A stretch of 50,937 nucleotides of DNA from an uncultured Collinsella sp. GTDB lineage: Bacteria > Actinomycetota > Coriobacteriia > Coriobacteriales > Coriobacteriaceae. The DNA lies in the NCBI GenBank assembly GCA_937896835.1, contig CALBOJ010000061.1:1-50937 (forward strand), written 5' to 3'. The translations under genes and the position numbers were made by a program. Position 1 is the stretch's first letter, and each line of letters starts with the position of its first letter. Below, in pieces: positions 33,775 to 41,801 of this stretch. Below the pieces are notes generated by a model. That model was given only the letters and a program-made list of their open reading frames with translations, had not been told where the DNA came from and did no database searches.

Positions 33775-34875
33775 GTGAAATATCTCGAGAACCCGTTTAC
33801 CCCCAGTTTTGGTGAGGTTCCTGCCCATCTCGCTGGCAGACAACAGATTATTCGGGATTTGGACCGTGCCTTCTTGAGCCAGCGCAGGCGCCCAGAATTG
33901 ACCTCGATCTTCTCAGGCGCGCGTGGAACCGGTAAAACTGCTCTCATGTCGTCGCTCGCGACAAGGGCGGAATCCCACGGCTGGATAGCCGTAAAGACGA
34001 CCGCGCTCCCGGGAATGCTTGAGGAAATCGAGTTCGGGGCGAAACGCGCCGCCGGCCATCTTATCGACCCGTCTAAGAACTTCGAAGTCACCGGTCTCGG
34101 AATTGCACCGCTCGGCAGCATCGAGGTCAATCGCGTTCACGATGCCTCAACCTGGCGTTATCGCATGAGCGACATCATCGACCAGCTCAACGAGGCAGGC
34201 ACCGGTCTGCTCGTCACGGTTGACGAGGTGGACCCGACACTCGACGAAATGATTCAGCTCGCAGCGACGTATCAGCACTTTGTGACCGATGGGAAACGCG
34301 TCGCCCTGCTCATGGCGGGACTTCCCAACAACGTCTCGACGTTGCTGAACCACAAGACGGTCTCGTTCCTTCGCCGCGCCCAACAATATCATCTGGGTCG
34401 CATTGCCGACTATGACGTACGCGAGGCCTTGATTCGCACAATCCAGGAAAACGATCGCCTGGCAGATGCTGAGGGAATCGATAGAGCCGTTCGCTCGATC
34501 TCTGGTTTTCCCTTCCTATTGCAACTCGTAGGCTACCGTGCCTGGGATCTCACAAGCGATTCGAAGGAAATCTCGTCACGCGACTTTGACCTGGGAATCA
34601 AAATCGCGCGCGACGAGATGGACGACCGAATCCTCGCGGCAACCTATCGGGAACTCACTGCAGAGGACAAGCGATTCCTCATCGCCATGCTCGATGACGA
34701 GGAAGAGTCCACCACCGCCGACCTTGTCGAGCGCCTTAAGCGTTCGCCGCAGCAGGTCTCCCGCTACCGACGCCGAATGATAGATGCCGGCATCATCGGG
34801 GAACGAGGACGAGGGCTCGTCGCATTTGAATTGCCATTCTTCCGCGACTATCTCGCGGCTCAATGCGTGAAATAG
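33775..34875 (+). CDS. ORC/CDC6-like AAA ATPase with C-terminal winged helix
   Basis: 366 residues. The opening NPFTPSFGEVPAHLAGR is characteristic of a family also seen at 37422-38540. Walker A is GARGTGKT (48-55) and Walker B is LLVTVDE (145-151). GLPNNVSTLLN then FLRRAQQYHL occupies the sensor region. Residues about 290-360 (TAEDKRFLIAML ... SRYRRRMIDAGIIGE) look like a DNA-binding winged helix. The start has gaaaggagagcc upstream. The leader is A/T-rich and holds ttaact-N12-agttaa. It converges on a UvrA2-like gene. A DNA-linked ATPase role is inferred; partners unknown. Confidence 0.82.
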   Translation: MKYLENPFTPSFGEVPAHLAGRQQIIRDLDRAFLSQRRRPELTSIFSGARGTGKTALMSSLATRAESHGWIAVKTTALPGMLEEIEFGAKRAAGHLIDPSKNFEVTGLGIAPLGSIEVNRVHDASTWRYRMSDIIDQLNEAGTGLLVTVDEVDPTLDEMIQLAATYQHFVTDGKRVALLMAGLPNNVSTLLNHKTVSFLRRAQQYHLGRIADYDVREALIRTIQENDRLADAEGIDRAVRSISGFPFLLQLVGYRAWDLTSDSKEISSRDFDLGIKIARDEMDDRILAATYRELTAEDKRFLIAMLDDEEESTTADLVERLKRSPQQVSRYRRRMIDAGIIGERGRGLVAFELPFFRDYLAAQCVK

Positions 34876-34879
34876 GCAT

Positions 34880-34914
34880 CAATGAGGCAAAGGGGCTGTC
34901 CCTTTGCCTCATTG
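34880..34914. repeat. Intergenic hairpin element D between convergent genes
   Basis: caatgaggcaaaggg (34880-34894) pairs exactly with ccctttgcctcattg (34900-34914); loop gctgt. It lies 4 bp after the ATPase stop and ends 1 bp before the uvrA-like stop, so it could terminate both. Confidence 0.85.
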
Positions 34915-34915
34915 T

Positions 34916-37429
34916 CTATAGGTAGCGGCCGGTGATGCTTGCGGAGCAGGCCACGATGTCGCCCGGCGTACCGGCGCAGACGATTTGCCCGCCCGCGTCG
35001 CCACCGCCCGGGCCCATGTCGATCACGTAATCGGCGTTACGGATAAGGTCGAGATCGTGTTCGATCACGATAACCGTGGCGCCCTTGGCAACGAGGCCGT
35101 CAAACACACTCAGCAACACCTGAACATCGAGCGGATGCAGGCCAATCGTGGGTTCGTCGAACACGAATACGGCATCATCCTGCACGCGGCCCATCTCGCT
35201 CGCGAGCTTAAGGCGCTGTGCCTCGCCGCCCGAAAGCGCCGGCGTGGGCTCACCGAGCGTGAGATAGCCCAAGCCCAAGTCGTGCAAGGTCTGCAAGCGC
35301 GCCTGAACCTTCTTGAGTCCCAGTGTGGCGTCGATGGCCTCGTCCACACTCATGTCCATGAGCTGCGGCAACGTCAGCAAGCTCCCGTCCTTACCCTCGC
35401 GATGGATATGCGAGGCGGCCTCGGCGTAGCGCGAACCACGGCATGCTGGGCAGACGATCTCGACGTCGGGCAAAAACTGCACGTCGAGCGATATCGAGCC
35501 CGTGCCGTCACACGTAGGGCAGCGCAAGGCGCCGGTGTTGTAGCTAAAGGCGCCCGCCTTGTAGCCGGCTGCCTTGGCCTCGGGCGTACGGGCGAAGGCG
35601 CGGCGCAGCTCATCATGGATGTCGGCATAGGTTGCGACCGTCGAGCGCACGTTGGCGCCGATGGGCGTAGCGTCAATCAGGTTTGCGCGGGCAATACCCT
35701 CGGCATCGACCCAACGCACGTGCCCCGGCAGGCGCTCGCCAGCTGCCTGCGCCTTGAGTGCCGGGATGAGCGTCTCGAGCACCAGTGTCGTCTTGCCCGA
35801 ACCCGAAACGCCCGTTACCGCGACAAGGCGGCCGCGCGGGATATCGACTTCGAGCGGTTTGACGGTATGGATGGCCTCGGTTGCCATGCGGATATGGCCC
35901 TGATCGAACATGTCGTCGTCAGTCACCTGCGGACGCAAGCGCTTGGGCTCTGCGCGCAAAAACGGAGCGATGCGGCTGCCCCGCGATTGCTCGACCTCGT
36001 CTACCGTGCCCGCAGCAATCACATTGCCGCCGCCTGCTCCAGCAACGGGACCCATCTCAACCAGATAGTCGGCTTCCGCCAGTACGCGCGTATCGTGGTC
36101 GACAACAACCACGGTGTTGCCGTCATCCACCAGATCGCGCATCACGCCCACCAGGCCGTCGACATTGGCAGGATGCAAGCCAATCGAAGGCTCGTCCAGC
36201 ACATAAAGCACGCCTGTCGATCGATTGCGCACCACGCGAGCAAGCTGCACGCGCTGGCGCTCACCCGTGGAGAGCGTGGCACCGGCGCGGTCGAGCGAGA
36301 GGTAATCGAGGCCCAGATCGACCAGACGACGGGCCGCGCCCAAAAACGAATCGCAGATATCCGTCGCCATGGGCTGCATCTCGGGCGGCAAGGATGCGGG
36401 CACCCCGCGCACCCACTCAATCGCCTCGCCCAGCGTCATGGCCGCGGCCTGCGCCAGATTGATACCACGCACCTGGGGCTGGCGCGCAGCCTCGGAAAGA
36501 CGCGTGCCGCCGCAATCGCGGCATGCTCCCTCGCGCAAAAAGCGCGCGACGCGTTTTAAGCCCTTATCGTCCTTGACCTTGGCGAGCGCATTCTCGACGG
36601 TATAGACGGCGTTGTAATAGGTGAAATCGAGCGGCGTGGCGCCCTCGCCGTTTTTGGGAACGTAGAGAATGTGCTTCTTAACCGCCGGACCATGAAACAC
36701 GATGTCGCGCTCTTGAGGCGTGAGCTGGTTAAACGGCACGTCGGTGCGTACGCCCATCTCGCCTGCCACCTGCTTCATCAGATCCCACATGAGCGTGCCC
36801 CAGGGAAGCACCGCGCCTTCGTTGATAGTCTTTGACTCGTCGGGCACCAAGCTCGCCTCGTCCACCTCGCGCATGACACCAGTGCCGCCGCAGGTAGAGC
36901 ACGCGCCGCCGCTGTTAAAGGCAAGGTCCTCGGCACCCGGCGCGTAGAACTCGCGACCGCATGCGGGGCACGTGAGCGACAGGCCCGCAGCCACGTTAAG
37001 GCTCGGCTCCACACGCGCCCCGCAATGCGGGCACACGTGATGGGCGCAGCGGCTAAAGAGCAGACGCAGGCTATTGTTGAGCTCGGTCATGGTGCCAAAA
37101 GTGGAACGCACGCCCGGCACGCTCGGACGCTGGTGTAGCGCGAGCGCCGCCGGCACGTGCAGTACCTCGTCCACCTGGGCGTGTTCGGCCTGTGTTAGGC
37201 GACGGCGAGTATAGGTGCTGAGTGCTTCCAAGTAGCGACGCGAGCCCTCGGCATAAAGAACCCCCAGCGCCAGCGAACTCTTGCCCGAACCCGACACGCC
37301 GGCAATGCCCACAAGCTTTCCCAGCGGAATATCGATATCGATGTCTTTAAGGTTATGAACGCGCGCGCCACGCACCTCGATAGCCTGCGGGCTCATCTTC
37401 TGTTCCGTCACCTTTATCACCCTACTCAT
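34916..37429 (-). CDS. UvrA2-type ABC ATPase lacking the UvrB-binding domain
   Basis: 837 residues; E. coli UvrA has 940. Two ABC ATPase halves bind damaged DNA. Walker A1 is GVSGSGKS (about 44-51) and Walker A2 is GVSGSGKT. The first signature reads LSTGERQRVQLA instead of LSGGE; the second is LSGGEAQRLKLA. Zn pairs include CPHCG/CPACG, CSTCGGTG and CPTCDGTG/CPACRG. After RLLFSRCAHHVCPHCG the chain moves almost directly to FNSGGACSTCGG, so the roughly 115-residue UvrB-binding domain of UvrA is missing. This is the hallmark of UvrA2/class III proteins linked to drug tolerance in some bacteria. The start overlaps the preceding ATPase stop by 8 bp; ATG 37396 is an alternative. Confidence 0.88.
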   Translation of the reverse strand: MSRVIKVTEQKMSPQAIEVRGARVHNLKDIDIDIPLGKLVGIAGVSGSGKSSLALGVLYAEGSRRYLEALSTYTRRRLTQAEHAQVDEVLHVPAALALHQRPSVPGVRSTFGTMTELNNSLRLLFSRCAHHVCPHCGARVEPSLNVAAGLSLTCPACGREFYAPGAEDLAFNSGGACSTCGGTGVMREVDEASLVPDESKTINEGAVLPWGTLMWDLMKQVAGEMGVRTDVPFNQLTPQERDIVFHGPAVKKHILYVPKNGEGATPLDFTYYNAVYTVENALAKVKDDKGLKRVARFLREGACRDCGGTRLSEAARQPQVRGINLAQAAAMTLGEAIEWVRGVPASLPPEMQPMATDICDSFLGAARRLVDLGLDYLSLDRAGATLSTGERQRVQLARVVRNRSTGVLYVLDEPSIGLHPANVDGLVGVMRDLVDDGNTVVVVDHDTRVLAEADYLVEMGPVAGAGGGNVIAAGTVDEVEQSRGSRIAPFLRAEPKRLRPQVTDDDMFDQGHIRMATEAIHTVKPLEVDIPRGRLVAVTGVSGSGKTTLVLETLIPALKAQAAGERLPGHVRWVDAEGIARANLIDATPIGANVRSTVATYADIHDELRRAFARTPEAKAAGYKAGAFSYNTGALRCPTCDGTGSISLDVQFLPDVEIVCPACRGSRYAEAASHIHREGKDGSLLTLPQLMDMSVDEAIDATLGLKKVQARLQTLHDLGLGYLTLGEPTPALSGGEAQRLKLASEMGRVQDDAVFVFDEPTIGLHPLDVQVLLSVFDGLVAKGATVIVIEHDLDLIRNADYVIDMGPGGGDAGGQIVCAGTPGDIVACSASITGRYL

Positions 37430-38540
37430 GCCATAAAACTCGATCGCGAATGTACGCGCCCAGCATGGGCACGGTAAACCGGACGAGACCGTATCCGGCA
37501 GCCTCGATGACGCGCTCGCGAATCAGGCTTGCGCGATATTTACTCGCCCAGCTCTGGGTACGATCGCAGCGCTCAATGATATCCGCCATGCGCGTCGGCT
37601 TGCCCTCGTCAACCGCCATGGCCTCGATAAAGAGGCGCTGTGGACTGCGCAGCCCGTAATACAGAGGCGCGTCAACCGCTTCGTAGAACTCGGAGACGGC
37701 ATCCGCATGGCCATCCTCGACATCGCGCCTTTCGATGACCTGCGAGCTACGCCGGACAGCAGACCGCCACATGTAATATCCCACCAGCTGAACCATATAG
37801 GGATGCCCCATGCTCTTGTGCGCCGCAAGGTCCGCTGTCTCCGCGTCAACGTAAAGACCAGCGTCTTTGACCGTCTGGATATACGAATCGCGTACCTTGG
37901 GCAAAGATATCGCCTCCAGCGTACGCTGCTGGGCACGCCGCAAAAACGTCACGCTCGGCTCTTCGAGCAGATCGTCAACCATACTGGGCAAGCCAGCGAA
38001 CACCAGCGCAAGACCGCGCTGGTCGCTATCGGGCAAGCCCGTGGCATCCTGGTCTCCGAGCAACTGCTGATAGAGAACGGCAAGGGCCGCCAGTTCCTCG
38101 ATAGACGCCGATTGTGCCTCGTCAATCGCAAACAGTATGCCCTTGCCTGGACCGAGCTTCTTGAGGCGCTCGTTGACCAGCCCTCGCAACGTTTCGCCCT
38201 TTGCTCGCGCCGCCTCGACCGACATCCGGCCAAACGACGGACCGAACTCCATTGACGTCACAACGGGCTTATTCGAGCGAAGCGCGTCGGCTAAGCGGTC
38301 GCATAAGCCAAGCGAAGCGGAATCGGAGATAACCGCCCATCCGCGCTCGCTGGCTAGACGTTGCAGCTCCCGCAGGAGAACCGTTTTGCCGCAGCCGCGG
38401 TTTCCCGTAATGAGCATGAGCCTACCCGGCGCTCCGGCGCCGTTGTCGAGTCCTTCCTCAAAATCTTCGATGACCGACTCTCGACCGATGAGCATCGGAG
38501 GCCGCTTGCCTGCCGTTGGCTTAAAGGGATTTGGATTCAT
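37422..38540 (-). CDS. ORC/CDC6-like AAA ATPase, paralogue of 33775-34875
   Basis: 372 residues. NPFKPTAGKRPPMLIGR matches the opening of the other ATPase. Walker A is GNRGCGKT (46-53), Walker B is GILFAIDE (134-141), and GLPSMVDDLL then FLRRAQQRTL repeats the partner's sensor region. A C-terminal helical part (about 295-365, MADIIERCDRTQSWASKYRASLIRERVIE) resembles a winged helix. The two share architecture but are divergent. The start has gaggaggccgac. It overlaps the uvrA2-like gene by 8 bp, so they are translationally coupled. Three 10-bp iterons lie just upstream. Role unknown. Confidence 0.83.
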   Translation of the reverse strand: MNPNPFKPTAGKRPPMLIGRESVIEDFEEGLDNGAGAPGRLMLITGNRGCGKTVLLRELQRLASERGWAVISDSASLGLCDRLADALRSNKPVVTSMEFGPSFGRMSVEAARAKGETLRGLVNERLKKLGPGKGILFAIDEAQSASIEELAALAVLYQQLLGDQDATGLPDSDQRGLALVFAGLPSMVDDLLEEPSVTFLRRAQQRTLEAISLPKVRDSYIQTVKDAGLYVDAETADLAAHKSMGHPYMVQLVGYYMWRSAVRRSSQVIERRDVEDGHADAVSEFYEAVDAPLYYGLRSPQRLFIEAMAVDEGKPTRMADIIERCDRTQSWASKYRASLIRERVIEAAGYGLVRFTVPMLGAYIRDRVLWHE

Positions 38541-38575
38541 GTCGGCCTCCTCGGATCGGTAAATCCTGGTAACAG

Positions 38576-38605
38576 TTATACCAACTTATACCGAGTTATA
38601 CCAAC
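38576..38605 (-). promoter_or_regulatory. Three tandem 10-bp iterons in the ATPase-uvrA2 promoter region
   Basis: ttataccaac, ttataccgag and ttataccaac follow each other without gaps (38576-38585, 38586-38595, 38596-38605), one helical turn each. On the minus strand each unit reads (g/c)tyggtataa. The outer units could provide TTGGTA as -35 and TATAAC as -10 with 18-bp spacing, so the iterons may overlap the promoter. They are 36-65 bp upstream of the ATPase start. Confidence 0.65.
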
Positions 38606-38611
38606 TGAATC

Positions 38612-38636
38612 TGACAAAGGGGCTGCCCCTCTGTCA
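38612..38636. repeat. Intergenic hairpin element E, overlaps the RPP-like stop codon
   Basis: tgacaaagggg (38612-38622) pairs with cccctctgtca (38626-38636) with one mismatch. It includes the stop codon of the minus-strand Tet(M)-family gene, as element C does for trmL. Confidence 0.75.
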
Positions 38637-40637
38637 CATGTGGCCGAAAAACTCGGCGTCTGCTGCTCGCCAGGGGCGGAAGGTGGCGGGATCGATCTTT
38701 ACGTGCGCCGCGGCGGGTACGTCGTACCATTTGACCGTGTAACCAGCGCCGTGAGAGCAAAAGACCGAGTCGGGCGTGTTGGGCAGATCGGCCTCGGGCT
38801 CATAGGCGGCCGTCTCGATTACGCGCTCGGCATCATGGCAAGCCGCATAGCCGGCGAACTCCAGGTACAGATGCCCGCGACCGCTCGTGTAGGCAGCTAC
38901 CTCCAGGGCATAGTCCTGCACCTCGGATGCCGGCACGCGACCCACAAGCTTCGCCCGGTCCCCCGTCATCGTCGGTGGCTCGTACTCGGCACCCATGCGC
39001 GTGGCATCCGAGAGCGCCCGGCCCACGCACTCCCCCGGCACCTCGAGCTCAAAGTGGTACCACGGCTCCAACAGCACCGCCGCGCCAGCCTCACGCGCCT
39101 GCATGAGCCCCTGGCGAATCGCGCGGTACGTGGCCTGGCGAAAATCGCCGCCCTCGGTGTGTTTGGCATGCGCACGGCCGCCCGTGAGCGTAATGCGCAC
39201 ATCGGTGATGGGCGAGCCGGTCAGCACGCCCAGGTGATCGCGCTCCATGGCGTTGGTGAGTGCCAGACGCTGCCAGTTAAGATCGAGCTCATCGGTCGAG
39301 GTCACGGTGCCAAACTGCACGCCCGAACCCGCCGGCAACGGCTCCAGACGCAGATGCACCTCGGCATAGTGGCGCAGTGGCTCAAAGTGGCCCACGCCCT
39401 CGACCGGCTGCGAAATAGTCTCCTTATAGAGAATGCCGCCAGACTCAAACGCAACCGAAAGGCCAAAGCGATCGGCCAACACCCGCTGCACGACCTCGAG
39501 CTGCACCGCCCCCATAAGCTGCAGATGTATTTGTTCAAGATGGGTGTTCCAGCCTACGCCGAGCATGGGATCTTCGTCCGCCAACTCAGTCAGCGCTTTG
39601 AACACCGCGTGGACATCGTGTTCGCCCGGAAGCACCGTATAGGTGAGGACCGGCGCAATGACGGGCGCATCGCACGCGGGTTCCGCGCCCAGAGCGTCCC
39701 CTGGGCGAACGTGCGCAAGGCCCGTCACGGCACAAATGCCGCCAGCAGCAACTTCTTGGGCAAGCTCATACTTCTCGCCGTTATAGATGCGTACCTGATC
39801 GACCTTCTGCTCCCATGCCTCGGCACCGGAACGTCCGTTAATCACCTGTTTGGCATGCAGCGTGCCGCCGGTCACTTTAACCCAAGCCAAGCGCTCGCCG
39901 CGGTCCCCGCGGCTGACGCGATAGACGCGGGCGGCAAACTCCGGGAGCCACGCCTGTTCGCGCATCAGCGCGCATATACCATCCAACAGCTCGTCCACAC
40001 CTTGGTCCTTGAGCGCCGAGCCGGCAAAGCAGGGAAAGAGCTTGCGCTCAGCAACCATGCGCGACAGCGTCGCGGAGGAAAGCTCACCCGCCTCAAGAAA
40101 CTCCTCGAGCGCCGCTTCGTCCAACGCAGCAGCGTCCTCCTGAACGGCGCCACCCGCCAGCAGTTCGTTGGCATCCAGGCACCCCTCAGAAAGACGTTGC
40201 CCAAGTTGTGCCAGCAAAACATCGCGGCCGGGATTCTCCAAATCGATCTTGTTGATAAAGATGAACGTCGGGATGTCATAGCGCGCAAGCAGGCGCCACA
40301 GGGTTTCGGTGTGCCCCTGTACGCCATCGTTGGCGCCTACCACCAGAATCGCGTAGTCCAGGGCACGCAGCGTGCGCTCCGCCTCGGCAGAAAAATCGAC
40401 ATGGCCGGGAGCGTCCACGAGCATAACGTGGGTGTCACCATGGTCGAGCACAGCCTGCGACGAGAAGATCGTGATACCGCGCTCACGCTCAATCTCGTTC
40501 GTATCCAGATGCGAGTCGCCATCGTCAACGCGGCCGCGCTTGCGAATGCGGCCCGCGTTAAACAGCATGGCCTCGGCCAGCGTGGTCTTGCCGGCATCGA
40601 CATGCGCCAAGATTCCAGCGACCGCTTGCTTCGACAT
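38634..40637 (-). CDS. Tet(M)-family (ribosomal protection) translational GTPase
   Basis: 667 residues; Tet(M/O/W) have about 639. These EF-G-like GTPases release tetracycline from the ribosome. GILAHVDAGKTTL (8-20) is G1, RGITI is G2, DAPGHVDF is G3 and NKID is G4. EF-G-like domains follow (ILYKETISQPVEGVGHFEPLRHYAEVHL, then LEPWYHFELEVPGECVGRAL). Homology is to the whole length of Tet(M)-type proteins, but the sequence is divergent and uses the same codon style as its neighbours, so it looks like a native chromosomal paralogue rather than an acquired resistance gene. Start ATG 40637 with agaggagagcc. Resistance cannot be judged from the sequence. Confidence 0.85.
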   Translation of the reverse strand: MSKQAVAGILAHVDAGKTTLAEAMLFNAGRIRKRGRVDDGDSHLDTNEIERERGITIFSSQAVLDHGDTHVMLVDAPGHVDFSAEAERTLRALDYAILVVGANDGVQGHTETLWRLLARYDIPTFIFINKIDLENPGRDVLLAQLGQRLSEGCLDANELLAGGAVQEDAAALDEAALEEFLEAGELSSATLSRMVAERKLFPCFAGSALKDQGVDELLDGICALMREQAWLPEFAARVYRVSRGDRGERLAWVKVTGGTLHAKQVINGRSGAEAWEQKVDQVRIYNGEKYELAQEVAAGGICAVTGLAHVRPGDALGAEPACDAPVIAPVLTYTVLPGEHDVHAVFKALTELADEDPMLGVGWNTHLEQIHLQLMGAVQLEVVQRVLADRFGLSVAFESGGILYKETISQPVEGVGHFEPLRHYAEVHLRLEPLPAGSGVQFGTVTSTDELDLNWQRLALTNAMERDHLGVLTGSPITDVRITLTGGRAHAKHTEGGDFRQATYRAIRQGLMQAREAGAAVLLEPWYHFELEVPGECVGRALSDATRMGAEYEPPTMTGDRAKLVGRVPASEVQDYALEVAAYTSGRGHLYLEFAGYAACHDAERVIETAAYEPEADLPNTPDSVFCSHGAGYTVKWYDVPAAAHVKIDPATFRPWRAADAEFFGHM

Positions 40638-40824
40638 GGCTCTCCTCTTATTGCAAGCCCATCGCACGCGGCAACGGGCACCCTCGTTCCACACTGGATG
40701 ATACAATTTACGGGCCGGCGGGCGAAGCGGGCCCTATCCCCCGACCGAGCTCATCGCCCCGCGTTGCCGCGCGGCGATTTTCGTAGGTTCGCGCCTTGCG
40801 AAAGCCGGCTTGCAAATCAGCACA

Positions 40825-40863
40825 GCGAACGAAAATGACCCCACCTGGGCCAGTTTCGTTCGC
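40825..40863 (-). terminator. Hairpin after the GNAT gene
   Basis: gcgaacgaaa (40825-40834) and tttcgttcgc (40854-40863) are exact 10-bp arms with a 19-nt loop. It lies about 30 bp past the GNAT stop, in the 253-bp gap before the GTPase gene. No strong U-tract. Nothing else is evident in that gap. Confidence 0.5.
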
Positions 40864-40890
40864 ATGAATTATTGATATGAGGCGTCGCTC

Positions 40891-41379
40891 TTACGCCTCG
40901 CGCAGCCAGTCAAACGCAACACGCGGCGTACCGTCCGACACATATACGATACCGGCGCGCTTAAACCCGGCCTTGGCAATGGCTCCCTGCATGGGCAGGT
41001 TGTCCTGATGTGTGTCGATGCGCAGGTGATCGGCACGCTCCTTGGCAAAGGCAAACATCGCGGCCGCGATACCGTGCACGGTGCCGTCGGATGCCACACG
41101 GTGCAGCACGGCGTACGGAGTGTCGCTACGCCATTGACCGTCCTCAATTACGTCATAGCACTCGTCCGGGCCCGGTAAAAAGGCAAACGTCGCCACCACG
41201 TGACCATCGACTTCGCACACATAGCTGCCACCGGCGGCGATATCGGCAGCCAGCTGCTCGGCAGAAGGCGTGCCCTCGGGCCACTGCGTGGCGTTGCCAT
41301 GCGCGCGCATAAAGGCGCGGGCCGCGTCATAGATAGCCATGACGGCGGGAATGTCGGTATCGAGGGTTTTTCTGATCAT
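40891..41379 (-). CDS. GNAT-family N-acetyltransferase
   Basis: 162 residues from ATG 41379 (a GTG directly before it is possible; gaggt upstream). It transfers acetyl from acetyl-CoA to an amine. IRKTLDTDIPAVMAIYDAAR is the typical N-terminus. VLHRVASDGTVHGIAAAMFAFAKE is the acetyl-CoA-binding motif A region, with the R/Q-x-x-G-x-G/A loop altered to DGTVHGIA. IDTHQDNLPMQGAIAKAGFKRAGIVY is motif B. It is divergent from a small zinc-ribbon-like gene, with an inverted repeat between them. Substrate unknown. Confidence 0.85.
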   Translation of the reverse strand: MIRKTLDTDIPAVMAIYDAARAFMRAHGNATQWPEGTPSAEQLAADIAAGGSYVCEVDGHVVATFAFLPGPDECYDVIEDGQWRSDTPYAVLHRVASDGTVHGIAAAMFAFAKERADHLRIDTHQDNLPMQGAIAKAGFKRAGIVYVSDGTPRVAFDWLREA

Positions 41380-41400
41380 CACGCGGCGACCTCACGTTTA

Positions 41401-41432
41401 TTGGTATCACTTTGATTGAGCAATGATACCAA
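41401..41432. promoter_or_regulatory. Symmetric inverted repeat between two divergent genes
   Basis: TTGGTATCA (41401-41409) and TGATACCAA (41424-41432) are exact 9-bp arms 14 nt apart. Each arm supplies TTGGTA, a possible -35, on its own strand. The repeat lies 19-50 bp upstream of both starts, so it may be a shared operator or overlapping divergent promoters. The hexamers at -10 are poor. Confidence 0.5.
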
Positions 41433-41450
41433 CGTTTGGAGAGGGGCGCG

Positions 41451-41753
41451 ATGCAGATGGGAAGCAAAAAGCGAGCCGCCTGGTCAAAGGCCAAAAGCGA
41501 GTTTTTGGGCGCTGCCACCGGCGGCGATATGAGCTACCTGTTTGCGCGCGAAGACGAGCGCCGCGATGCCCTGAACGCCGAGCGCGATGAAGCCTGGCGC
41601 TACAAGTCGTGCGAACGCAAAAACCGTTACGATACGCGCGCCGAGGCCGAGGCAGTTATGGCCGACTGCGAAAACCGCGGGCGGCGTGGTTTGGCCTGCT
41701 ACAAATGCGAATACTGCGGTGGATGGCACCTGACGTCGCACCCATGGAAATAG
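41451..41753 (+). CDS. Small basic protein with C-terminal zinc-ribbon-like motif
   Basis: 100 residues from ATG 41451 (ggagaggggcgcg upstream). The N-terminus is Lys/Arg-rich (MGSKKRAAWSKAKSEF). The C-terminus has CERKNRYDTRAEAEAVM, then CYKCEYCGGWHLTSHP. The C-x2-C-x2-C arrangement with a following His could bind zinc; the ending CGGWHLT is seen in small phage- and plasmid-linked proteins of unknown function. Divergent from the GNAT gene. Function unknown. Confidence 0.75.
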   Translation: MQMGSKKRAAWSKAKSEFLGAATGGDMSYLFAREDERRDALNAERDEAWRYKSCERKNRYDTRAEAEAVMADCENRGRRGLACYKCEYCGGWHLTSHPWK

Positions 41754-41801
41754 ACGCCGCATCGGCACGGCGCTAGCGAAGCGCCGGTAATCGCACGCAA
41801 G

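Noticed and set aside
34985..36559. 524-residue plus-strand frame opposite uvrA2
   Set aside because: It is a shadow of the UvrA2 reading frame with no recognisable domain.
38634..40637. Calling a named tetracycline-resistance gene
   Set aside because: The sequence is too divergent for a tet allele to be named by eye, and there is no mobile-element context.
38361..40838. 825-residue open frame on the plus strand opposite the Tet(M)-family gene
   Set aside because: It is the complement of a well-supported GTPase gene; its translation is Arg/His/Ala-rich without motifs and has no ribosome site. Long antisense frames are expected at this GC content.
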